Shown here piece by piece: positions 49,113 through 58,712 of a stretch of DNA of 64,000 nucleotides (positions are counted from its first letter, which is position 1; the number at the start of each line of letters is the position of its first letter). The position numbers and the translations under genes are program-made. This stretch comes from Malaya genurostris (taxonomy: Eukaryota; Arthropoda; Insecta; Diptera; Culicidae). The stretch spans positions 207,758,880-207,822,879 of the forward strand of contig NC_080571.1 in NCBI RefSeq assembly GCF_030247185.1, written 5' to 3'. A model generated the notes under the pieces. That model saw only the letters and a list, made by a program, of their open reading frames with translations, was not told where the DNA came from and did no database searches.

Positions 49113-52100
49113 TTACACTTGTATATTAATGTGTTTGAGGAACTGGTATATCAGAAGCATATATGAACTATCCCGACTCGCCAACACATCCCGAACCGGA
49201 ACCTCAGTCGGTCTACCTCGGGCCCTGAGGGATTCCAATAGCTCCGATCTGGCGTCGCGATACTCTACGCACGACCACACGACATGCTCGATGTCCTGAT
49301 AACCGTCGCCACAGGTGCAGAGCCCGTTCTCCACGATCCCGATACGCCGGAGATGTGCGTTGAATGTATAGTGATTTGACATGAGTCGTGACATAACGCA
49401 AATGAAATCACGACTCACGTTCATCCCCTTGAACCAAGGTTTCGTCGATACCTTAGGGATAATGGAGTGTAGCCATCGTCCCAGTTCGTCATTGCTCCAT
49501 GAAGTTTGCCAACTTTCGAGAGTTTTCTGACGAGAGATACTGAAAAATTCATTGAAGCAGATTGGTCTTTCATAAATATCACCTTCTAATGCGCCCACTT
49601 TAGCCAATGAGTCTGCCTTTTCATTGCCCGGAATGGAACAATGCGAAGGGACCCAGACTAACGATATTGAATAAGACCGTTCAGATAAAGTTCGCAAGTG
49701 TTCCCGTATTTTCCCCAGGAAATATGGGGGATACTTTCCTGGCTTCATTGCCCGGAGAGCTTCTATTGAACTTAGACTGTCCGTGACAATGACGTAATGG
49801 TCTTTGGGCAATGTTTCAATGATCTCGAGGGTGTACTGAATAGCAGCTAATTCTGCGACGTAAACTGAAGCCGGATCACTGAGTTTGTAAGAAGCGGTGA
49901 TGTTTTGATTGAAGATGCCGAAGCCTGTGGACCTGTCGATGTTTGATCCATCAGTGTAAAACACCTTTTCACAGTTGACTGTTCTAAATTTATTATAAAA
50001 TATATTAGGGGCCACTCGAGGGCGTACGTGTTCCGGAATTCCACGAATCTCTTCTCTCATGGATGTGTCGAAAAACACAGTAGAATCAGAAGTATCCAAG
50101 AAATGAGCACGGTTGGGAGCAAACGAAGAAGGATTAATATTCTGAGCCATGTAATCAAAATACAAAGACATAAAACGGGTTTGAGAATTAACCTTTCGAA
50201 GTTTTCAATCACCAGAGGATTCAAAATGTCGCATCGAATGAGCAAACGATATGAGAGATCCCAGAACCGGTTTTTCAACGGTAAGACGCCCGTCAACACT
50301 TCAAGACTCATCGTATGAGTTGATTGCATGCAACCCAAGGCAATACGCAAACAACGATACTGAATTCTTTCCAGCTTAATGAAATGGGTGTTCGCGGCGG
50401 ATCGGAAGCAGAAACATCCATATTCCATAACGGACAATATCGTTGTTTGGTACAATCTGATCAGGTCTCCTGGGTGGGCACCCCACCAAGTTCCGGTTAT
50501 TGTACGAAGAAAATTGATTCTCTGCTGGCATTTTTGTTTCAGATACCTAATGTGACATCCCCAGGTGCCTTTGGAGTCGAACCAGACCCCGAGATATTTG
50601 AATGTGAAGACCTGAGCTATGTTTTCACCCCCTAGTTGAAGCTGTAGTTGTGCTGGTTCTCGCTTCCTTGAAAATACAACCAGCTCAGTTTTCTCCGTAG
50701 AGAACTCGATACCCATTTGAAGAGCCCATGTGGATAAGTTGGCAAGAGTATCTTGTAACGGCCCTTGCAGATCGCCAGCTTTGGGTCCTATAATGGACAC
50801 AACGCTGTCGTCGGCAAGTTGTCTTAGCGTGCAAGATGTGTTGATACATTTATCGATGTCGTTTACGTAAAAATTGTATAAAAGGGGGCTTAAGCATGAG
50901 CCCTGAGGAAGACCCATGTAACTGAATCGTATTGTCGACAAATCACCATGCGCGAAATACATGTATTTTTCGGACAATAGATTGTACAAAAAGTTATTCA
51001 AAATTGGTGAAAGACCATGCTGATGCAACTTCTCAGATAGGATATTTATAGAAACTGAGTCAAAAGCCCCCTTGATGTCTAGGAAAACTGACGCCATTTG
51101 TTCCTTACGAGCAAATGCCATTTGAATTTCGGTTGAGAGCAACGCAAGACAATCGTTCGTTCCTTTGCCCCTGCGGAAACCAAATTGTGTATCTGAAAGT
51201 AAGCCATTAGTCTCGACCCAATTGTCTAGACGAAACAGAATCATTTTTTCGAACAATTTCCGGATACAGGAAAGCATAGCAATCGGCCGATACGAATTGT
51301 GATCGGAGGCTGGTTTTCCTGGTTTTTGAATGGATATCACTTTCACTTGTCTCCAGTCATGTGGAACAATGTTGTCCTCAAGGAACTTATTGAATAAACT
51401 CAGCAAGCGCCTTTTGGCGGGGTCAGGCAGATTTTTCAACAAATTGAATTTTATTCTGTCTAATCCCGGGGCTTTATTGTTACATGACAAGAGCGCAAGT
51501 GAGAGCTCTACCATCGAAAACGGTGTTTCGTTTGTATTTGGTGTCGCGGCGCGGGTGATCTTCTGTTCCGGAACAGAGTCTGGACATACTTTTTTAGCGA
51601 AATCGAATATCCAGCGGTTAGAATATTCCTCGCTTTCATTCGTTGTGTTATGATTGCGCATTCGTCGGGCTGTGTTCCAAAGAGTGCTCATAGATGTTTC
51701 TTTTGTTAGGCCGTCTACGAACTGACGCCAGTAACCGCGTTTCTTAGCTCTAATCAAGTTCTTAATTTTAACGTCTAACGCCGCGTAATTCCGGTAATTA
51801 TCAGGTGTTCCATTTTTTCTGAATATTTTATACGCGGAGGCTCTCTCCGCGTTTAAATTTGTGCACTCTTTGTCCCACCACGGGTTGGGAGGACGGATGT
51901 TAGTTTTTGCGCCGGGTACACGTTTCGTCTGAGCTTGAGTCGCGGTGTCGAGAATCAAGCCAGCCAAAAACGTGTACTCTTCCTCCGGAGGAAGTTGTTG
52001 TGTTCTTTCAAGTTTCTCAGATATCGCGGTCGCATAGCTATTCCAATCAATATTTCGTGTGAGGTCATAGGAAACATTGATTGTCTTCGATGGTTTTGAG

Positions 52101-52783
52101 CCGCTGGTGATTGATATTACGATCGGTAGATGATCGCTACCGTGGGGATCAGGAATTACCTCCCACGTGCAATCCAACCGTAGCGATGTCGAGCAAAGTG
52201 ATAAATCCAGCGCACTTGGTCTTGCTGGTGGTGCAGGAATCCGTGTCATTTCTCCCGTATTCAAGATTGTCATATTGAAGTTGTCGCAGATATCATGGAT
52301 CATAGCTGATCTGTTATCGTCGTGAAGACAGCCCCATCCCGTACCGTGTGAGTTAAAGTCTCCTAAAACCAACGTCGGTGCGGGAAGGAGCTCAATGATA
52401 TCACTGAGCCACCGATGCCCAACCGAGGCTCTTGGGGGAATATAGATTGAAGCAATGCAAAGATCCTTGCCTTTGATTGTAACATGACATGCGACAGTTT
52501 CAATACCTGATATCGAGGGGAGGTTAATTCGATAAAAAGAATAGCACTTTTTGATCCCCAAAAGTACTCCTCCGTAGGGATCATCTCGATCCAGGCGAAT
52601 AATGTTAAAATCGTGGAAGTTTAAGGATATTTCAGAAGTTAGCCAAGTTTCGCACAATGCAAATGCGTCACATTTCAGATTATTTACTAGAAATTTAAGG
52701 GAATCTATTTTTGGGATAATACTTCTGCAATTCCACTGTAAAACAGTGATTAGATCCGTGACCTCGATGGATGATTTAGCCAT
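49113..52783 (-). pseudogene. LINE ORF2: endonuclease, reverse transcriptase, RNase H (one frameshift)
   Basis: It is the replicase of the LINE: it nicks target DNA and copies the RNA at the nick. The APE-type endonuclease has LQWNCRS, CETWL, LGDFNSHGTGWG and GSDHLPI (about 52740-52110). The reverse transcriptase has SYRPIAMLSC, FGFRRGKGTNDCL, VFLDIKGAFDSV, GLPQGSCLSPLL and QLADDSV (about 51330-50800). The active-site box reads LADD where many LINEs have YADD, with both Asp present. RNase H has FYTDGS, ELAAIQY, VTDSLSS and GNEKADSLAK (about 49970-49600), all four acidic residues present. A C-terminal CTCGDGYQDIEHVVWSC cysteine/His motif follows. ATG at 52783 overlaps the ORF1 stop by 8 nt. 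A single missing base near 50192-50197, in a short A run, puts the RNase H part out of frame. Confidence 0.92.
50190..50199 (-). other. Frameshift site in LINE ORF2
   Basis: The reverse-transcriptase frame reads through IENFERL and then into unrelated hydrophobic residues. The downstream frame is open from here and continues to RNase H. The frame change equals loss of one base on the minus strand within or beside the AAA run. A sequencing error in the homopolymer is possible. Confidence 0.8.
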
Positions 52784-54122
52784 CGAAGGATACAATCGCT
52801 GAGAGAAGGGGCCAATTTGCAGTCAACTGCTTTAAATATGTTTTTACTGTTGGCATGAAAGCAATTAAAATGCTTTTAAGAGGGTCAGAAATATTAAAAG
52901 TTGTAAAAATCCAGTCCACAACATCAGAGAACTTGATAAGTCCAGCACCTAGTTGGTTCTCTGATAGATTTTCAGGGACGTTTGGGGATTTTGTTGTCCC
53001 GGGAAGTGGTGGGAATTCCATCTCGGAACTGAGTTTTCCGAGACCAGGAGCCTTTTGCTTCGGTGGTTTGTCCCGATTCCCGTTAGCTGTAACTTTTCGA
53101 AGCCCTTCGGAAGACACCTTCGAGCCCTTACTAGGTAGCTTATGAGAGGATTTATTCATTCTTTTCCTACAGCTATGAGGGACCGCCGATGATGGACCTT
53201 CCAAAGGGTCGTCAGAATCGCTCTCGTCAGTTGACAAGCAGGCATATGGGTTCGTTGTCAGTTTAGGAGGGGTGGCACTCTTAAGCATCTCGGCAAAGGA
53301 ACGCTTGGAGTGTTCCTTCAGGGAACGCTTCATCCGATCTCCTCGCAGCTTATACGCAGGACATGCCATTAGGTCATGCGGACCCTCCTTGCAGTAGAGA
53401 CACTTTTCAGCATCCTTACCGCAAGAGCCATCCGCATGAGCCTCCCCACAGTTAGCACACCGGGGCTTATTGCAGCAATGAGAAGCTGTATGCCCCAATT
53501 GTTTGCAATTGGTACAATTCATTACTCGAGGTACAAAAAGACGAACAGGCAGACGAACCCGGTCCAAGAGGATGTAGTTGGGCAAAGCAGAGCCGGCGAA
53601 GGTCACACGATAAGAGTCAGATTGGGGATAAGACTTTGTTCCATCACCGGCGATCGATACTGAAAGCAATCGCTTGCAGTCCAGTATCTTGACGTTCTTA
53701 AGTGAGGGGTCCTTAAAACAGCCCTCTCCGTACTTAAGAACGTCCTCGCAAGTCAAACTCGAATCGGTGACCACACCGTCGATTTCTACTTCGCGAGCTG
53801 GCACGTAGACGCGGTACTCCCGCGTAAAATGGTCATTTTGAACGAGCTCATTTGCCTGCTTTGAGCTGGTGAACAGAACCCTGAGCTTATCTGGTCGTAT
53901 TTTATCAATACTTTTTATAGTATTGTATCGCGAGGACAGATCCCGCGATATTTTCAAAACATTCAATTTTTTTTCTTTAGCCTTGGTCCGGAAATAAACC
54001 GAGTAAGGCCCGGCCGAGAGTGCAAGCCCATCGGGATAACTCTTTATGCGAGACTTATTGCTGCCAACAGAAGTCTCCATCTGATCATCGAGAACGGAGG
54101 GGTCGGGAGTCAAATTTGACAT
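52776..54122 (-). CDS. LINE ORF1 (gag-like RNA-binding protein with three CCHC knuckles)
   Basis: The 448-residue intact frame starts at ATG 54122 and ends TAA at 52776. Family role: packages LINE RNA into the ribonucleoprotein that returns to the nucleus. The N-terminal half is lysine-rich and folded (about residues 30-190: YSVYFRTKAKEKKLNVLKIS..., DKLRVLFTSSKQANELV). Three zinc knuckles follow at about residues 203-255: CTNCKQLGHTASHC, CANCGEAHADGSC and CLYCKEGPHDLMAC. The C-terminal half is Ser/Pro/Lys-rich and probably disordered, ending in a short hydrophobic segment. The stop overlaps the ORF2 start in ATGGCTAA, a typical layout for termination-reinitiation. Confidence 0.93.
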   Translation of the reverse strand: MSNLTPDPSVLDDQMETSVGSNKSRIKSYPDGLALSAGPYSVYFRTKAKEKKLNVLKISRDLSSRYNTIKSIDKIRPDKLRVLFTSSKQANELVQNDHFTREYRVYVPAREVEIDGVVTDSSLTCEDVLKYGEGCFKDPSLKNVKILDCKRLLSVSIAGDGTKSYPQSDSYRVTFAGSALPNYILLDRVRLPVRLFVPRVMNCTNCKQLGHTASHCCNKPRCANCGEAHADGSCGKDAEKCLYCKEGPHDLMACPAYKLRGDRMKRSLKEHSKRSFAEMLKSATPPKLTTNPYACLSTDESDSDDPLEGPSSAVPHSCRKRMNKSSHKLPSKGSKVSSEGLRKVTANGNRDKPPKQKAPGLGKLSSEMEFPPLPGTTKSPNVPENLSENQLGAGLIKFSDVVDWIFTTFNISDPLKSILIAFMPTVKTYLKQLTANWPLLSAIVSFDG

Positions 54123-54610
54123 GTCGCGGAGCTACCTCCGCGCAGAAATAAATGATTCGAAGGGGGGGGGGGGTAATGAACGGTCGAATGAAGAAGAAAA
54201 AAAAATATACAAAATAATAGTACTTAACTTTTAATCCAACGGGGGCCACCAAGGCCAAGCCCTCGTCGATCGGCGTATCGCCGCTTCGAGGGTGTGCAAA
54301 AAACCTCCGAGAGGAAAAAGCACACTCACTTATAATCCGCACAGTATAATCACAATGGCCACTGAAATCTGGCCTTGATCGATCAAACAATCACCGGCTA
54401 ACGGTACTGTTTCGATCGTCCGCTCACAACAATGCACTGCTTCAGTGTATAATGTACAAAAAACCTCTCACAGAAAAAAGCACTATTGTCTATTACACAA
54501 TAGCGATATAATCTAGTTTTGATCGTCCGGTCACGTTATCACACACGGCACTGGTTTTTTTCGCAGTAAACACAAAGCACGTCCGTTCGCTCGGAAGGTT
54601 GAAACGGCAA
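54123..54610 (-). promoter_or_regulatory. LINE 5' UTR / internal promoter region with partial internal repeats
   Basis: I-type LINEs carry their promoter inside the 5' UTR. Here two partial repeats are visible: GATCGTCCGCTCAC (about 54415) and GATCGTCCGGTCAC (about 54521), and CAAAAAACCTCCGAGAGG (about 54297) against CAAAAAACCTCTCACAG (about 54451), each followed by GAAAAA(A)GCAC. A G/C run of about 12 G lies at 54161-54172. Confidence 0.55.
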
Positions 54611-54755
54611 TGATTTTACAATCATTGGTTCATAGTACCACAAAACTATGTAATGAACTAGATAAATAACGAGTTTCCACGGGTATTCGGGAACACAAAA
54701 CTCTGATTTGCGTTCACTCACCTAATAACGTATTCCCTCTATTCGGTTTCCGCAG

Positions 54756-54989
54756 GAGGTCAAGTACAACTGGACCGTTGCCATGGAGAGTGCCGTCGAT
54801 TCGTCCTTTTTCTGGGGCTATCTGGTGACTCAGGTCCCAGGTGGTTTCCTAGCGTCCATGTTCCCGGCAAATCGTATCTTCGGTACCGCGATTGCCTGCT
54901 CGTGCTTCCTCAATCTGCTAGTGCCAGGTGCGATGATGCTCCATCCGACGGTGGTAATCCTGGTGCGTGTACTACAGGGACTGGTTGAG
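54756..54989 (+). CDS. VGlut: VGLUT coding exon 2 (TM2-TM3)
   Basis: The acceptor is TTTCCGCAG|GAG and the donor GAG|GTAAGC; 78 codons, phase 0 on both sides. It reads EVKYNWTVAMESAVDSSFFW, GYLVTQVPGGFLASMFPANR and then hydrophobic TM3, ending VVILVRVLQGLVE. NW...SSFFWGYLVTQ.PGG is diagnostic of the SLC17 vesicular glutamate branch. The last Glu corresponds to the conserved TM4 Glu (rat VGLUT2 Glu191). At the place of rat VGLUT2 His128 (IHGSFFWGY) this protein has Asp (VDSSFFWGY). Confidence 0.95.
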
Positions 54990-55061
54990 GTAAGCGGATT
55001 TTCCGACTGTTTTGTAAAGAGGATTTGTGTGATTATGTTTTTCAACTCAAACATTTGACAG
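54990..55061 (+). other. 72-nt VGLUT intron
   Basis: GTAAGC donor and TTTGACAG acceptor. It contains a stop in the continuing exon frame, so read-through would end translation. Confidence 0.9.
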
Positions 55062-55526
55062 GGTGTAACGTATCCCGCTTGCCATGGTATCTGGCGATTT
55101 TGGGCTCCCCCAATGGAGCGGTCCCGGCTGGCAACCATGGCCTTCAGCGGTTCGTATGCCGGTGTCGTGATAGGGATGCCCATGTCTGGTATCCTAACCG
55201 GGTGGATCAGTTGGCATGCACCCTTCTATTTCTACGGTTTGATGGGACTGGTGTGGTACTGCTTCTGGCTTTGGTTGTCGTTCGAGAAACCGCGCCAGCA
55301 TCCGACAATCACGTTGAAAGAATTGAAATACATCGAAAAATCCCTGGGCGAATCGGTCCAGCTACCAATGCCGACAATCGCCACAACGCCTTGGCGGGCA
55401 ATGGCCACCAGTTTGCCTGTGTACGCCATTATTGTGGCCAACTTTTGCCGCTCGTGGAACTTCTATCTACTCGTACTCTATCAAAGTGCATATCTTAAGC
55501 ATTCGTTTAAATTTAGAATCGAAGAG
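55062..55526 (+). CDS. VGlut: VGLUT coding exon 3 (TM4-TM7)
   Basis: 155 codons, phase 0 both sides. It starts GVTYPACHGIWRFWAPPMER, the MFS loop/TM4 signature of the family, then MAFSGSYAGVVIGMPMSGI (TM5), FYFYGLMGLVWYCFWLWLSF (TM6), a cytosolic loop with TLKELKYIEKSLGES, and PVYAIIVANFCRSWNFYLLV (TM7). The Arg in FCRSW corresponds to rat VGLUT2 Arg322, needed for glutamate transport. The donor is GAG|GTTGGT, a weak match to GTRAGT. Confidence 0.95.
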
Positions 55527-55595
55527 GTTGGTTCGACAGTGACATTTGCAGGAACAGTTGAAATAATAGGAGATATTTTTGTTTTCGATTCGCAG
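55527..55595 (+). other. 69-nt VGLUT intron, in frame and without stop codon
   Basis: Donor GTTGGT, acceptor TTCGCAG. Removing it joins FRIEE to TGILGALPHLL, which fits the family (F.I...G.LGALPH). The length is a multiple of three and no stop occurs, so an unspliced transcript would encode 23 extra residues in the loop between TM7 and TM8. Confidence 0.85.
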
Positions 55596-55781
55596 ACTGG
55601 CATTTTAGGAGCACTTCCCCATTTACTCATGACAATTATCGTACCATTCGGTGGAATGCTTGCCGATTTCCTGCGCAAATCCGGATTAATGACCACGACC
55701 AACGTCAGGAAGCTGTTCAATTGCGGAGGATTCGGATTGGAGGGATTATTCTTTTTAGTCGTAGCGCATGCAACGAGTCCC
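55596..55781 (+). CDS. VGlut: VGLUT coding exon 4 (TM8-TM9)
   Basis: 62 codons, phase 0 both sides: TGILGALPHLLMTIIVPFGG (TM8), MLADFLRKSGLMTTTNVRKL cytosolic loop, FNCGGFGLEGLFFLVVAHAT (TM9). ALPHL.MTI.VP.GG and TTNVRK..NCGGFG are strongly conserved in vesicular glutamate transporters. Donor GTAAGT. Confidence 0.95.
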
Positions 55782-55841
55782 GTAAGTTGGAAGAAAACGA
55801 AACGAAAACGTTTAAAATATTGACATGATGCAATTTTTCAG

Positions 55842-56027
55842 ATGGGAGCAGTAACCGCACTCACAATTGGTGTTGCCTGCAGTGGATTTGCCATTTCGGG
55901 CTACAACGTAAACCATCTGGACATTGCACCGCGCTATGCTAGTATTTTGATGGGCATGTCTAATGGCATCGGAACCATCGCCGGTCTAATCTGCCCCATA
56001 GCGATAGATCACTTGACGAGAGGACAG
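55842..56027 (+). CDS. VGlut: VGLUT coding exon 5 (TM10-TM11)
   Basis: 62 codons after a 60-nt intron (acceptor TTTTTCAG). It reads MGAVTALTIGVACSGFAISG, then NVNHLDIAPRYASILMG and MSNGIGTIAGLICPIAIDH. The NVNHLDIAPRYASILMG motif is the clearest single signature of this transporter family. Donor CAG|GTAAAT, phase 0; the following intron is 6.2 kb. Confidence 0.96.
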
Positions 56028-57399
56028 GTAAATGCAATTCTAGTATGTTTCAATCACCGTGAAAAAAAATTAACTCAATTCCGCTCCAGTCGGCTCACGG
56101 TTGTCAAATTTCATCGCCTGAAAACACCACCACAAAGTGAATGGACCTAACGTCGCTTTCGCCCTACTGCGATGCATCCCATTTCAGATAAATTAAATTT
56201 GTTATGATGTTTTCCGCTTGATGACTTTTAACAATAAATCACAAGAGCTCGAAAATGCGAAACTCCTCCCCCATGGCGGGACTAAACGGTTCATAAATAG
56301 AAAATCACAGACTTTGCAATAAAACGGCAGTCGACAGCGAGCCTCGTTTCCGGTTTCTCGCTTTCCCAACCACGTGCCCAGCCTCGAGCACGGTTTGTGA
56401 CAATAACGGAAAACAGCTAGCGGCTTTTCCGGGAGCTACGAAATGGAAACCCTATAGGTGTACTTACTTTTGCAGGCCCTCAGTCTACAGCGGTGTACGG
56501 TTCTCTTCCTTTCAGACCGTTCTTTTCACTTCCGCAAACAGGGAGAAAATATTTGCACATACTAACTGTGCTGCTTTACGTTGATGCGTTGTTCCGTGAT
56601 GCCAGTTTTTTGCGAATGCTGTGCTGTGCCAGAGCAATTCCATTTTTAATCGAAGGTCGATTTATATATATAGTTTTTGATTTGACTCAATTTTTGCAGA
56701 AGCGTTCTTCATGACCAAAACGAACGTTTCCATCAACAGTTCACCACTTTAGCTCTAGCCATACTTTTGGAAATGGCTTAAGAAAACATGCATTGTAAGT
56801 TTTAAGAAAAATAATCCTCAAAAACAGTTGGTCTAATTCAGAGAACCGGGAACCTTTTAACTAAAGATCGTAACTAACACAATATCTAGGTTTTGAAAAG
56901 CCACACACAATTTCCTCTTGCCGTAGCCTTATATCACTCAAAACCGCTTATGGCTCGTGAGCCGCAGGTTCCCGAGCCCTGGTCTAATCGGTTTTGTGTC
57001 TTCCGCAATGTAGAAAAGGCATTAAGTTAAAAAAAACTGTTTAAGTCCTGTGGGGTTATGATTGATTTATCATATAACTCTTGTTTTCATTAATATTATA
57101 AAGGGATTCTTTATAACAATTTTTCTTTGAACATTGAAAAAGAACACAAATGTTTATTTGTACGTTTGTACTAGCAAAAACTTTGAATTTTCAACAGTTT
57201 TTACGCAAATTAATAGGAATTTTTTGCGGTTTGAAAGGTTAACCACATCTCACCATGTTGTTCCGGAGCCGGAAGTGAGATCTGAACAAAAGTCAACAGA
57301 AATCCATTTTTATAGAAGTTAATCCTTTTATTTGAGTCTAAGATTGTGAAAATCGACTCAGCTGAGAAAGCGAGTTATGAGTTTTCAAACACTATTTCC
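56028..57399. other. Large VGLUT intron, first part
   Basis: 56100-56650 is GC-balanced single-copy-looking sequence without a recognised exon. About 57210-57399 is a diverged piece of the CCGGAAGT-rich repeat (TGTTCCGGAGCCGGAAGTGA), interrupted by the retroposon that follows. The left target duplication of that retroposon is at 57387-57399. Confidence 0.45.
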
Positions 57400-58469
57400 A
57401 GTTCGTGCTGGCATCTCATCAGACACAGTCGACAATTGCTTACGGTCGAGACGATAGAAACAAAGACAATACAGTGTAGTGAACAATAGAGTGTGCGAAA
57501 TGGGCAAATACGATTTAACAAAGCCTGAAACTTGGCCTACAAGGCCAAATTCAATTTGTATTGATTTCAAGCGCTGCAAAGTTAGGCCAGCAGCAACCGA
57601 AATTGAAATCTTGCTTAAGGAACGAATGCATCTAAACGTTACTGATGTAAGTGAGATTCAATTCAACAAGGCGTCTAACTGTGTTCAAACGTGAAAAAGA
57701 TGCAATTGCATTTGCTTCGGTTAATGACGGTGTGCACAGTGTTGATCATGATAATGTTAAATAAAAAATCCCTGTGTACATGGTGGACAATGCCATAGAA
57801 GTACGCGTGCATGACCTTCCCCCGCAGACCAGCGAGGGGTATGTTCGGGAATGTATGTCGCAGTACGGTGAAGTTCTTTCCATCGAAAGGGAAGTAGTAC
57901 GTATGCAACTACGTACAGCAATTCCATCTTACATCATTTGTGATCAAGACGGGATACATCCGTGTAAAACGCTGATTACGTATGAAAATCAACTGGTTAC
58001 ATGTCAGTTTTGTGAACAACCTGCACACTACGGCAAACCTTGCACTGAAACTGCAAAAAGGACATCTTTGAACAAAAATAAGGACAACCGCCCAACAACG
58101 GAAACTAGTGAGCGCAGTACTCCTGTTGTACCATCAAACCCACCAACAACTGCAATTAATGCACAACAAGGCGCGTCTACAGCAACTAACAACCAACCCA
58201 AGCCTGCGAATTACAAGGAAAACGAAGAAAAAACGGAAACCAACAACGATACCACCGATGCGGCAATGGAGGACGAGACGAGCCACGAACAAAGTGCCCC
58301 TCACTCATCGCAAGATAAAAATGGAAGCTCCTCTCCCCCTAGAAAAAGGGTGACAACGAGATCCAACGGTAAAAAAATTATTTTATCTAATAAAAACATG
58401 GCTCATTCGGCCACGTAAAGCTTGTACGCAAATTGGCCTGAATAAAAATTTTTTTTACAAAAAAAAAAA
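57400..58469 (+). mobile_element. Gag-like-ORF retroposon, best-preserved copy, poly(A) tail and 13-bp target duplication
   Basis: AAACACTATTTCC lies at both 57387-57399 and 58470-58482, directly bounding a 1070-bp unit that starts AGTTCGTGCTGGCATCTC and ends in AATAAAAA and poly(A). This is the outcome of target-primed reverse transcription. It holds a ~100-nt 5' leader, one gag-like coding region (57500-58418) and a short 3' end. No endonuclease, reverse transcriptase or Pol III box was seen, so its movement must depend on another LINE. Confidence 0.9.
57500..58418 (+). pseudogene. Gag-like ORF of the retroposon (RRM-like block plus CCHC knuckle), broken
   Basis: ATG 57500 opens MGKYDLTKPETWPTRPNS and a basic segment, FKRCKVRPAATEIEILLKE. 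A frameshift near 57680-57690 and a stop TAA at 57762 interrupt it. The following frame has NAIEVRVHDLPPQTSEGYVR and MSQYGEVLSIERE, which looks like an RRM-type RNA-binding fold, then ITYENQLVTCQFCEQPAHYG with a CCHC knuckle (C-x2-C-x4-H-x4-C). A Thr/Asn/Pro-rich acidic tail ends PPRKRVTTRSNGKK, probably a basic nuclear signal. A short in-frame segment present in the 41.9-kb copies (WKNFFPGILNGVR) is missing here. Known family: resembles ORF1-type RNA-binding proteins of non-LTR elements; the exact family was not identified. Confidence 0.75.
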
Positions 58470-58712
58470 AAACACTATTTCCGCTATTATCCAGAGCTAG
58501 GAACCAGTATAGCTGAAATATGTCTAACTTCAGGATTATACGGCTGTTTGAATGTATTTTGCTTAATTTTGTTGTGTGTGTGTATAAAGACACGCACCCA
58601 GAAAATGAAATCTTTGTACTTAATTAATACCTGTGATTTCAGAACCGGAAGCCGCATCTGGATGAAATTCGGTAGGGTTATATAGAATCTTAAAATCTTT
58701 CAATTTTACCTA
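58470..58712. repeat. CCGGAAGT-rich repeat, part right of the retroposon
   Basis: Continuation of the repeat broken by the retroposon. It contains the right target duplication (58470-58482), a CCAGAGCTAGGAACCAG block, a (GT)n at about 58570-58585 and AGAACCGGAAGCCGCATCTG near 58640. Confidence 0.65.

Larger units (their letters stand above)
48455..54610 (-). mobile_element. Full-length I/Loner-type LINE, antisense in the VGLUT intron
   Basis: A 16-bp target duplication, TGATTTTACAATCATT, flanks the element (48439-48454 and 54611-54626). On the minus strand it has a ~490-nt 5' UTR, ORF1 with three zinc knuckles, ORF2 with endonuclease, reverse transcriptase and RNase H domains, a ~0.65-kb 3' UTR with AATAAA and a poly(A) tail (poly T on the + strand at 48453-48470). 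The domain order, the RNase H and the sequence style place it in the I superclade, close to the Loner-like elements common in mosquitoes. One frameshift in ORF2 is the only lesion seen. Confidence 0.93.

Noticed and set aside
54085..54390. Second upstream frame in the LINE as an extra ORF
   Set aside because: It overlaps the ORF1 start in another frame, contains a run of phenylalanines from a homopolymer and has no motif. The region is best read as 5' UTR.
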